Source: Symsagittifera roscoffensis
Lineage: Eukaryota > Xenacoelomorpha > Acoela > Convolutidae
Direction of reading: 5' to 3'
DNA length: 64,000 bases
Assembly: GCF_963678635.1 (NCBI RefSeq)
Contig: NC_087070.1
Span: 1,480,512-1,544,511, forward strand
The position numbers were made by a program, and so were the translations under genes. Under the pieces are notes generated by a model. The model saw only the letters and a program-made list of their open reading frames with translations. It did not search any database and was not told the DNA's origin. Shown here piece by piece: positions 18,458 to 28,850 of this stretch (the first letter of the stretch is position 1; each line of letters opens with the position of its first letter).

Positions 18458-18696
18458 CTGCAGTGCACTAATACTGGCCCGAGTAGTGCAGCGGGGTCTG
18501 CTTGCACTCTGCTGATCAGAGAGAGCAGAGCCGAGGGGTGGGGAGGGGGAGGGGGAGGGGGAGGGGGAGAGGGACAAGAGGAGGATGAGTCATCTGCTCC
18601 ACCGGCTGCAGTGAATGGCCAGTCTGTGAAGTGGTACTGAGTCACGTGACGTTCCTGCGGCTGACACATCCCTCCTTGTTCCACAAAGTGGAGAGA
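18458..18696 (-). CDS. RPTP exon, D1 WPD loop (WPF) with microsatellite-encoded proline insert
   Basis: 239 nt with acceptor TTTTTTTCTGCAG and donor GTGAGA. It reads ERHVTQYHFTDWPF, then a Gly/Ala/Asp/Ser stretch and at least nine prolines, then LLSLISRVQ and GPVLVHC. The motif 'VxQxHFxxWPD' of active PTPs here ends in Phe, so the general acid Asp is missing. The proline run is encoded by a GGGGGA-type microsatellite (plus strand 18541-18571) just after the WPD loop, where normal domains have a short turn. The exon ends AG, two bases into the Ser codon of the P-loop. Confidence 0.9.
18541..18571 (+). repeat. GGGGGA microsatellite inside a coding exon
   Basis: Five or so GGGGGA units on the plus strand, coding for Pro-rich sequence on the minus strand of the RPTP gene. 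The G-rich strand could form a G-quadruplex. Confidence 0.9.
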
Positions 18697-19139
18697 CTGC
18701 AGAAAAAAATCAAATGTGTATAGAATTATACAATGAATTTGAAGAGCTGGAAAAAAACAATAAAAAGTTCATATATGCTTTTTCGATTTGATTAAACGAT
18801 TGCTTTTAATTAGGCATATGCTTTAGTAAAAAATCACTGTGACTAAAACTGTAATAGTTGCAATAGTCCTATTTGGTTTAAATTATAATTTTGATTAAAA
18901 TGCATTTGAAAACAAATTTCTGTAATGAATTTATTTCAAAAATTCAGTCACACATTAATCAGTCGAACAAATTATGGGGCTCGAAAGAAGTTATTTTACT
19001 CGTATTGTCAAACCAAAAATTTTGTGAAAAATCAAAACCTGTTGACAAATTGTTCTGCCTGTTGATGCTTTTCTGTAGGGAGAAACACAGGGACCGATTT
19101 GACTATTGCTGATTTTGTTGTTATTGTTGTTGTTTTTCT

Positions 19140-19260
19140 GGTTTAGAGTGAGTTTGAACCTGCGCACAGTTAAAAATGCCCGCACGTCTTCCGATATTCT
19201 TTCGACTCCGATATCTCCGTAAGTTGAGGTCAGCTCGGGCCAGTATTTCTCACACAGTAT
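19140..19260 (-). CDS. RPTP exon, D1 'CEKYWP...YGDIxV' segment
   Basis: It opens after acceptor TTTAATTTAG and reads ILCEKYWP, then TYGDIGVERIS and FLTVRRFKLTLN, an excellent match to the central PTP strands. It follows exon 55610-55869 in phase 0 across a 36.3-kb intron. The 3' end is uncertain: an Asn-rich run encoded by AAC/AAT repeats follows and I found no donor in the phase the next exon needs. A small missed exon or a sequence error is possible. Confidence 0.82.
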
Positions 19261-19272
19261 CTAAATTAAAAC

Positions 19273-19425
19273 AAGACTGCTCGTATCAGGGCAAAGCCCT
19301 GAATGTTCCGACTGCCTTTTCAGGTCTATAAAGCAGTAATAACATGAAAAATTTAAATGTAATAAAATAAAATGATTTTTTTTAATTTGAGATTTTTTGT
19401 AAAAATTATCACCCCACACGCCAAA
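19273..19425 (+). repeat. dispersed repeat with hairpin, copy 1
   Basis: It begins AAGACTGCTCGTATCAGGGC, contains the palindrome CAGGGC-AAA-GCCCTG, and continues into an AGCAGTAATAACAT... tail. About 155 bp are shared with 26059-26212, and the first 41 bp are present inverted at 23810-23853. Family unknown; probably a MITE or transposon end. Confidence 0.7.
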
Positions 19426-19429
19426 AATT

Positions 19430-22400
19430 CAAAAATTCAGCCAAACATTAATCAGTCAATAAACTAACTGCCAAAAAAACAAAGGGATAAAATTTGCTAT
19501 TAGAAACAAAACAGTTACGGCAAATAAGCTTCCTTCAACCAATTTTGAACGATTTCTAAGACGAATTAAATCTCCGCTTACGCGTTAGTAGCGCAAAAAA
19601 TATCGCGCATTAATTGTCCCGAAATTGACCAAATGGCAATCTTTAAACTACCATAACTTTAGAAAAAATGATCACAAGTGAAATAATTTTTCAAATTTAA
19701 GCTCAGGACAAAAATGTTTTTTGAATTATTTTAATAAATTCTGTCAAAAAATGGCTTGTTAAAAATTCGAAATTTGTCTGAACAAAAAAAAACTTCGGAG
19801 CAAAAATATTCAGTTACTTTTGTTACGAAACTTCATACAACGACATTTTGCTTCTTATTTTCGACCTTTGGAAATTAGTGAAACTTTATATTGCACTGGT
19901 GAGAAATTAGTAAGTAAAAAGAAAAATTGAAACTATAGTTTTTAAAATAGTTAATTCGCGCACTGGCAAAAATGGATTAAGATCGATTTAACTTGATTTT
20001 AAATCAATCCAAATCAATTAACCATGCTTTTTAGGAACTAAAATTATTTATGAACTGAATACAATCCATCTTCTTTGAAACTGTGGACCAATTAAAGCAC
20101 TAAAAATTAATTTAAGCCATCTTTGATGGATTTTCTAAATCACTTAAATATTATTGAATCTTACTTTATTCCATCCAAACCTTGATAAATTCAATTTAAC
20201 TCCATTTTAAAAGACCCTTGAGTAAGAAAAATGTGTCTAAAAATCCGTTTCAAATTTATTTTAATCAGTTTTTTTTGCTAGAATTGCAAAAAAAACGCGC
20301 TATTCTGATCTCAAAATTTAATTAAAAATCAATCTTGATTTTCGTTGTTAATTTACATAACTTTAAGTACTGAAGTCTATCTGAATTTATATTATATACT
20401 TTTATTTATTTTAATATATTTTTTGATCAAATAATTGACCTTAATTCTTTTTGTTCAGTGCGGATGTTGTCACAAGTTAGAAGAGCGTTAAATCTTATGT
20501 AAAACATCGAATGAATTTTGCATACACTTTGGGACGTATCGGGTTTTGAACAACAGCAATTAGCAAAATGCGCGCTAAAAAAATGTCAATTCTAGAGATA
20601 AAATTTTTCGCTGAAAACTTTAATTTGCTAAAATTTGCACTGTGAAGGACAGCCTTCGTACGAATTTCATCAAATCTGAGAGTTCAATTTTTTTCTCTGC
20701 TAAGATAGATAATTTCTTGGCAAAACAATTAGCTAGTTAAATTAGCAGGGGTGTCAGTTTTTGTAAGTTTTTCAGTAAAAGCAGTAGCTTGTTTGAATAG
20801 AATTCATTTAACGAAAAAAAGATTGCTCAATGAGATTGTTAGTAGAAGCTGTGTTGTGGATGGTGGTCAAATAAACTAGTTATCTTAAGTCTTGAGAATT
20901 GTTTTTTCAGGCTATGTTAATCTGTCAAATAATTTGATAAATGCTGTTTTTGCAGCCTCAAACTTACTCCGCCGCAGACAATTTAGAAAATATTTTATCT
21001 CAAATTTAGGTAATCTAAGTTCCATTAGGTACCTTACAAAACTATCAGGACCAGTAAGGGAAATAGATGTGATAAAAACAGAACAATAGCGTATATCCTT
21101 TTCGAATTTTTGGCAATCATATTGGCGACAAACAGTCTTGTAATAAGCAACAAAAAAAATGTCTCATTCAAGATTCGGAATTATTTGTTTTGAAAAAATT
21201 GAAACAATTAACAACGCTCCTGAGAAAAATTGAAAAGTTTTAGAAAGCTTGAACATTGTTTAGAAAATTTCTGGAAGAAAAAATTTAATCATTTAAAAGA
21301 CATACGTTTTTTGACAAGGAATTCTAAAATAAGTTGATCTCAAAATATAATTAGCTGAAAAAAAAAGAAACATTGAAACAAAAAACACACGAAGTTTGAC
21401 CCAAAAAACATTGGTGTTTTTGCACACGAAAAAATATCACGTGAGACTCGATAGACGCAGACTTTTATGGAAAGCAAAATTTTAATTTAAAACTGCGCAA
21501 AAAAGTTGAATGAAAAATGCTGATATTACATGTTAATTTTTCATTTTTTTTCTACCAATTATTATGAATTGGTTCTGTATACGAAAGACATCACTCAAAT
21601 TAAATTTTAAAAAAAATGGCTAGAAACATTAATGGTTAGAAATTATTAATTAAACAACATTTACCTTGAGAAAAAATTTGTTTTTCAAAATATTCAACTC
21701 AAACATTGGCTAATTTATGATGTTAACGAAAACTTTGCTTTTTCAAAAATCATTTAGGACGTAATAGTTGTAGAAGTGCGGTTCACGATGATTTAGTTTT
21801 TGCTGTTCCAGTAATATCGACGATAAACAACACATAAGTAAAGGGTTGATTTCTTTTATTCAATCGAAAACTTCAAAGAGAAAATCGAATGAAAAAATAT
21901 CGAATTGACTGGATTTGAATACATTTTAGTTCTTTCAAAAACAACGCCTCATAAACACCGGAACAATTGAAATAAAAAGAAAAAAAACAAAAAAAATGGA
22001 TTAACGCCAGTTAACAATGTTCCAATTCAATTTTGATTTTTATTGTTTAAGCTACATTTTTTTGTGATACTGAAACTGATATTTTTCTAGTCTACAAAAT
22101 TGTTGAAAATAAAATCGCGGGTGTTTTTGGTAGTTATTGCCAAGTAACTTTGTCGCAAGTTAGCAAAGAATTAAAGGTGCCGTAAAAAATCGAACTCTGC
22201 ATAAGCTTTTGGTCATCTCGGGTTTCGAATAACAGCAATGAAATTGGAGACTGACTAAATATTTGCTATTAACCAACACTGCTCAATGAATTTTTTCTAA
22301 AAATTTTCTGTATCGTTATATCAATAGTTCATTTTTTCATATTCTCTCGTAAAAATTCATAAAAATTTCTCTAGACATTTTTGGTTTAATTTTTCCGAAC

Positions 22401-23800
22401 AATTAGACGGCCACAAAAAAAAATTGGCAAAAATTGAAAGCTTCGCTTTTAATTTGTCCTGTAAGAGCTTGATTGTTGATAGATTTTTTAATGAACCCTC
22501 GATCAAGATTCTAAGTTAAATTTATCCAATTGAAGATTATCATTTAGAGCCAACTGTAACTTAACAAAGCTCTTGAGGTCAACAGAAGTATGGAAAAACA
22601 ACATAAATCTTGCATCGTTCAGGCATGCACAAAATGAATTTTTATGCTCTTAACAGTCTCATGATCTTCAACAATTTTTGATGTACTTTTTTTAATATAA
22701 TAATATTTCTTTGGTCGGCAAACTTTATGCTTCAGTTCATCAAAGATAAGAAAGCATAACAGCTGCAAGTTTTCGAAACAGGTCGTGAAATAACGTAGTT
22801 TTTTAAAGGGTATAATGTCAGACAGCCAAGTTTTGCCATCTGTTGCTAGACTTTGGAGTCCGCCAAGAAAAAATGAAGAAAATGAAGACAATCGTCAATT
22901 TAAACCTTTCAAGCAACGCATAAAATGGCGACCATACTTACTTTTGCCACGTTCCGTTTCTGGGCTTTTCAGACAACAGTTGGAAAAATTAGAACACCAA
23001 ATTGTCAAACATATGGTTTTATGGTATCATTTGAAATAAAGTTGTAATCTGTGACCATAGCTGCACTTCAAAACTGCGTCTACTGAATTTTCACTAAGTC
23101 TAAATGATGTTTCGCTTAATTTTGGTTATAATAATTTTTGCGTTTTTTTAAATTCATTTCACAGAAGCTTCCGATGCAGAGTGGATTTGTCCGCATAATT
23201 ACTTAGAATACACAATGAATGGAAAAGATATTTGTATAACCATAGAGCACGAGCAAGTTTATCCTTTCACAAGTCTCTACATGCTCCAACGATTCTGCTC
23301 GTGGTAAATAAATACTCCTGTCACTTAAATCAGATATCGCTTGATACAGCCTGCAAAAATCGTCAGAAATCCACTGAGCCCGCTTTTGGTTATTGTTCCG
23401 ACTTTCGAAGAAAACGGAATATTTATGCTCGGTGTGTTTTTTTTTCAGTCAATTTTCACCGATCGCAATAATTATTTTCATCTAAACTTTTTATGCCCCA
23501 TTGAAGACATCGATTTCCTGAATTCTAATATAAGAAGTTCTGGGATTTTGAAAATTGCCAAATTTGCCTTGTGGACCAAATTTTGCGCGCTTTGGAACGC
23601 TTAGAGCGCAACGCGAATTATTTCTGCGTGTTCCAAAGCGCGAAATATCCCGCACAACAAAATCGTTTCAAATTGAATTGAGGCTAGCAAATTGGTTGTA
23701 TTAATTTCGTTGACTCAAAATTTTACACATTGATATTTTCCAATATTTATAGCTTTTCAATATTTTTTCCCCAAAAACTATTCGATGTGAATTAGGGTGA
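19430..23800. other. AT-rich intron sequence without called genes
   Basis: Only short, unconvincing frames. Around 22620-23040 a plus-strand stretch (SDSQVLPSVARLWSPPRK) has a faint resemblance to one near 26750, which hints at remains of a repeat, but I cannot identify it. If 19273 and 23853 are the two ends of one element, this is its decayed interior. Confidence 0.4.
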
Positions 23801-23809
23801 AGTCGGAAC

Positions 23810-23853
23810 ATTCAAGGCTTTGTCCTGATATACGAGCAGTCTTTTTTATAATT
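23810..23853 (-). repeat. dispersed repeat, inverted partial copy
   Basis: The reverse complement reads AAGACTGCTCGTATATCAGG and so on, matching the first 41 bp of the repeat at 19273. Together they form an inverted pair 4.6 kb apart. Confidence 0.65.
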
Positions 23854-24188
23854 TTTTCTACACAATACTGTAATTGCGAACCGAATAACTGCAATTTTTT
23901 TTCAAAAACCGTTTTTCATTTTTTTTGTAAAATTGAATCCCTGCTCGCAGGGATAGTGATATCTGATTCAGCAGTATCCATAATTTCTATGAGATTCTGC
24001 CCTATTCCAGTCTATTGTGCAATAACTTACTCTTTAATTAAAATAATTAAAATAGATCCAGTCGTTTGAAAAATCAGAAACAAATTTTTTCCGAACAGAT
24101 CGAAGAATCTTTAATTGGTTCAAAGCCTACCATACCAGACAGATTCAAAAACAAAATCGGGTGTTTAATCTCTAAAAATTTATTTTGA

Positions 24189-25735
24189 CACAGAGACAAA
24201 TCAGCCACAGATAATTCAGCCAATTTAAAAGAGAGACAATTCAGCCAAAAAAACTCAGACAATTCAGCCAAAGACAATTCGACCTATTTAGTTTGAAGAG
24301 ACTAGATAAAAGGAAAAATTAAAAGTTTTCTGATTTGATTAGAGTCAGAAGGCTTTCAACACTCTAACAAAGAAATGTGAAACATCAAATAACAAATTTC
24401 AAAGATCAAAACAAATTTGCTATGCATAAAGTTTTAGGAAATATGTACATTGAAGGTACAAAGTTTTAAATACTTCTGTATATGTTCTCGATTGTAGTTT
24501 TTTGCGTTTTGAACGAGTTTATCATTGGCTATTGAATACTTGGGCTTCGGATTTCTGATAGTATCACCGGACATCAGTCTCTCTACATTAATTTCGGCAT
24601 TTTTTTGGGCTCATCTTTGAAACGTGTGATCAATTTGGGAAGGACTGGGTGCTTTGTCGATGCGAACTTATTGAAGCTGTCATTCCATGCCTTCAATGCA
24701 TTGTCCGTACGAGGTTCTCCGCTGAGCACCCGATTAAAAACGTTCCAATCGGGATTGCCAAATTTTGTTTGACGCGTCTATTCCCTCGACAAGCACCAAT
24801 ATAGGTGTCTTCAAAGTAGTCCGATAGACTCTGGAATTCCTCGGAGCGCCTCAAAAACGAAAATAACGTCGTCAACGGGAACGAATGCCAAGCAAATCAT
24901 TTTTTTGACACTCAGTCAAAACTCATCATTGTCCATGTACCTGCGCGTAAACCCAAGTTTTTGTACATTGCGCCAGACTGCCTGGTCCAGGTAGAAGAAA
25001 CAGAATTAAGTTCTGTATCGGGTTGCATTTTTTTATGGCGTTGCAAACAGCGGCTTCAAAATCCATTACTTTTTTTTCCAAACTACTCTAAGCAGCCAAA
25101 AAGTTTTTCGTAAGTCTCTTGAGTCTTGTTGGGCAGCAGAGCATACATCAAGGGTACAACTGCGTTTTGATTACACCATGAATAGTATAAACCTGGTAGA
25201 AGACATCTGGAATGACAGATTTCTGACTGAGAAAGCAAAACGATTATAGGTAATGTTTCAAAAACTAAAATTCGACTATGCGTTTTACCAGACTCAAATT
25301 ATACGAAGGTATCACCGCTGTGTGTGAGTTTGAGAGGTTCAGGAGTTTCGTCGACGCTCTCAAAGTTTTTTTGGCTTTGGCATTGTTTCTAAAGCTTTAT
25401 ACTCCGAAGAGATGTTGAGAGAGGCATCAAGAGGCACGTCGATTTGGGCGTTGAAGACAATCTGTCTGGGAGCGTTACCAATTGTATAAAGTCTTATTAT
25501 GTTTAGGTACTTTTGATTCTGTTATTTTAATTGTTTTAAGTGCATTTGAAAGGAATTACTTATAAGTCGTCTAATGAAAGCTTTGATATTTTGCCGCATG
25601 TGAAAAGTTTTTGCGCGCACGTTTTAAAACTTTAAAACTGTCTGAATAGACTTTGGCCGAGTTGTCTCAATTATTTTGATAGTTTGTCTGAATTAAAAAT
25701 TGGCTGAGTTGTCTGTGGCCAAAATGACTGAACGC
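24189..25735 (-). mobile_element. decayed MULE transposon with arrayed terminal inverted repeats
   Basis: The left end (24189-24290) carries several copies of AGACAATTCAGCCAA. The right end (25643-25735) carries the same words inverted (for example CCACAGACAACTCAGCCAA read on the minus strand). Between them lies a minus-strand MULE transposase relic. The element is about 1.55 kb. Arrayed terminal repeats of this sort are known in some MULE-like elements. Confidence 0.7.
24590..25520 (-). pseudogene. MULE-type (FLYWCH-associated) transposase relic
   Basis: Minus-strand pieces in shifting frames match metazoan MULE transposases. They include QVYTIHGVIKTQLYP near the DDE strand region, NKTQETYEKLF, VMDFEAAVCNAI, then LSDYFEDTYIG and DNALKAWNDSFNKF near the end. 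The order is as in the family. At least three frame changes and several stops interrupt it, so it is dead. A FLYWCH-like start may exist near 25400-25510 but is too eroded to be sure. Confidence 0.72.
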
Positions 25736-25739
25736 CTTT

Positions 25740-27080
25740 ATTTCAAAGCCCATTTTGGACATTGATTGTTTAGAACCTCAACAAAATTGTGACATTGAAC
25801 AAAAGCAAATGTTCTACTCTATGCCCTCTATAAAAGGCTTAACACTTAGTTTTACGCACTTAATAATTCATTCCGGGTCTGATACTGCCAACTTCGACTA
25901 TAAACAACGCTTTCATAGATGCATTGGTTTTTAAAACAAGCTCAATTTTCGAGGGGTTCTACACAAAAACATTCAATTTTCTCATTGAACTTACTTTCTC
26001 TAGTTCGTTAATTTGACAAAACTTTCACTCACAAGTACAACAAACTGCAAACATTTACAAGACTGCTCAGATCAGGGCGAAACCCTGACTGTTCCGACCG
26101 CATTTTAATGTTAATGGAGCAGTAATAACATTAAAACATTAAATGTAATAAATTTAAATGAAGATTTTTTTTCTAAAGTTTGAATTTCTATTGAAAATCA
26201 TCCTCCCACGCGCATTTTTAAGTACAATTATTTGCTTTGTCCCTCTGGGTATACCCTAAAAATTTCAAGTTGTTTTTTTGACAGTTGATTTAATGACTGC
26301 TATCAATCATGGCAAGGAAACTGTAGCAGCAAGACAAAAAATGTCTGCCAAACTAACAAGAAAACTTGAAACTGAGTGCTTTCGCCCGTAGCCACTCTAA
26401 TAAAGCTATCACATATAAATCTAAAAATTTGTGTTTTCAAATGCAAACTTAACATAGCCTTAAGCGACATTCGTAAAAGAATTTTAAAAATTGTAAGCCT
26501 CGTTTAGAATATTATTAGCTTTGACCTAATTGAGACATGCCACCCCTTTCCTGATATCATTCTCATTAAATTGTTTCTTTTATTTCATTCTCTCAATCCC
26601 ATTTCGCTATTTCAGTCATAATATTTTAACAAAAAAACAAAACATTTTGAAGTCATGACTAGTCCTGTGCAAACAATATAAGTGGCTGATCGAGGAAGAA
26701 CAATGATCTACCAAACATATACGGGAGATTAGATTGCAGTCATCTATCATCAGAAAGAGAGTCTCTCCGTCTACAGCAAGTCCGTTCAATGACTTGGTTC
26801 CCAGAAAATACGACGGCAATCAAAACGCGGAATGGACTACAAAGACACATATAGTTATCGAACTACCTCGTTGATCACATCGATCTCTTTTGAAAGAAAC
26901 GAAAAAGAATATACGAGAGTTGCATTGTGATCGAGAGCTATCCAGCATTAGAAAAGACTGAGATAAACGACACAACCTCGCTCGAGCAGACTATTAGAAA
27001 AAATCACTTTGCGTCTGACTGCGAGTCAATCCCATTGTATGAAAATCAGGAGGGATGTATTCCGACAGCAATGTAACCCA
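25740..27080. other. intron sequence with eroded plus-strand coding remains
   Basis: It contains the second copy of the hairpin repeat (26059-26212). From about 26700 to 27080 plus-strand frames read as fragments (HIVIELPR, then NHFASDCESIPLYENQEG) leading into the 27083 unit, suggesting a decayed gene next to the polymerase relic. No product can be named. Confidence 0.4.
26059..26212 (+). repeat. dispersed repeat with hairpin, copy 2
   Basis: It matches 19273-19425, including the imperfect palindrome CAGGGC-GAA-ACCCTG and the AGCAGTAATAACAT tail. Confidence 0.7.
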
Positions 27081-27082
27081 AA

Positions 27083-27289
27083 TCCTTTGTTAGGGGAGCA
27101 GTTTCAACGCCAGTCAGAAGAATTAACTATCCACGGGAACAATCAACTTCCTATTCGGATGATCGGGTTTCATCGACACAGAGTGCGAAAGCAACTGATC
27201 TAGTGACCCCAGGTATCATTCAAAGCACCCATCCAAATCCAGCTTGCCATGCGCCAAAAAATACAAAACTACAATTTCGAGAGTTCTAA
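27083..27289 (+). pseudogene. 3' end of an unrecognised gene, copy 1
   Basis: About 68 codons ending KLQFREF and a stop at 27289. The frame reads SFVRGAVSTPVRRINYPREQ onwards. Its copy at 32368-32574 is preserved with few changes. Upstream the frame is broken. It may be the C-terminus of a structural or accessory gene of the same transposon as the polymerase; not recognised. Confidence 0.4.
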
Positions 27290-28033
27290 TAACTAAAGCA
27301 AAAAACTTTCCTTTGTTTCAAATATTACTTCAAGGTTTTTCAGTTTCATTTTTGTTTGATTTGATTTTTAACTTGATTCAACATGACCGTGTTTTAACAT
27401 AACCGTGAATTTTTATCTCACTTAGTAGATCAAATAAATTTTGCTCTGTAAAGTTTTCAGCAAAATATTAGAGAAAAACTTGGAAAAATTGAAAAAAATT
27501 AATAATCGATAATGATTTTTCGCTAAAATTGTTTTTTGAGATAGAATGAGAGGAAGAGAGAGTGATAAATACACTTGCTTATTACTGAACCCCATTTGGA
27601 ATTTTCTTTTCAGGATTTTGCTTTCTTTCCCAATTTTTTTTAAATATTTACCCAAAAATAAGATTTTCTCAAAAAAAATCACAACGTTTTAAGCGTCTAC
27701 TGTCCTTGATTGGGCTAAAAAAATTTTTAATTTTCACGCTTGTCCTAATTACGCATCAGACAGCTCCTAAAAAAGTCAAATCACATATTCACTTGAGTAT
27801 AAAATGAGATAAATTTACGGTGAAAATGACGGGAAAAAGTTAAAAAATTATATTTTCAAGTTTTGAGCACGATCAGAAGAACAGTGTTCGAGATCAACTA
27901 AAAATTACTGATTTGTTGTTAAATGATTTTAAAGAAATTTTTGTAAAATTACTTTTCCTTTTTTTCACAACATGATAAGATTGAGGTGTTTTTTTAATTG
28001 GAAAAATAAATTTTTTATTTACTTGACTTTACA

Positions 28034-28100
28034 GAACGAGAGGCGTTCCCGAGGAGCGTAGTGACGAGCAACGCCGGGTTAGCTATTGCCCTTTAAACCA
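28034..28100 (+). repeat. GC-rich block in the AT-rich spacer, copy 1
   Basis: GAACGAGAGGCGTTCCCGAG followed by GAGCGTAGTGACGAGCAACG stands out from its AT-rich surroundings and is repeated almost unchanged at 33323-33387. It could be an element terminus or a structured RNA end. Confidence 0.5.
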
Positions 28101-28850
28101 AACGGCCATGCCTTAATATTTCGTAGGACATGACATGAAAGGCTTCACGTTACGCTGAATCACATAAAATAAACTTTGATTTCGATATCTTTCAAACTTA
28201 TTCAAATGACAATCAAGGCCTATCATGCATCTGCAACTATCAAGATATCCAATTTGAAAAGTTTTCATTTTTTTAACATTATATCATATTTCAACTTATT
28301 TATTTAGTTCAGGGCTTTTTTTTCTTCACTTTTTTCCTTCATATTTCTATTGTTCATTATAATTTTTTAAGTAAATCAAAAAATGGGCTTGAAATCAATA
28401 AAAAATTGTTACTTCCCAGTTAAAATTAGTCGGAAAAAGTTTTAGGCTGAAGAGGAATCATTCTAAGCTTTAAATTTTGTAATTTATTGCTGAAACATTA
28501 ATTGAAAGTCTAAACCATTCTCCTAAATGTTGCCACATCCTACAAAATTTATCGCTACCCTTTAAAATTAACAACACAAGTTTGAGGCTGTAAATGAATC
28601 AGCTTTTCAATAAAAAAAAAATCTCTCACTTGAACAAGGTGATGAGACATATAGAGCCTAAAGCTAAAACAAACCCTGTTTTGGGAAAGGAAAGTATTTT
28701 TTGTCAAGTTCGCGGCGAAGCATAACTCTCGTTAATAGCTTCTATTTGATTTTAGTTTTAGTCCTAGCCATTTCTCGTTTTTGCTTCTTCATAACCAGTT
28801 TTATTTCAATCTTGAAATTTTTTGAATTACTTCAGTAACTACACCAAAGA

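Noticed and set aside
18365-18640. 91-codon plus-strand frame with a glycine run
   Set aside because: Shadow of the minus-strand WPD-loop exon; the glycine run is the complement of the proline microsatellite.
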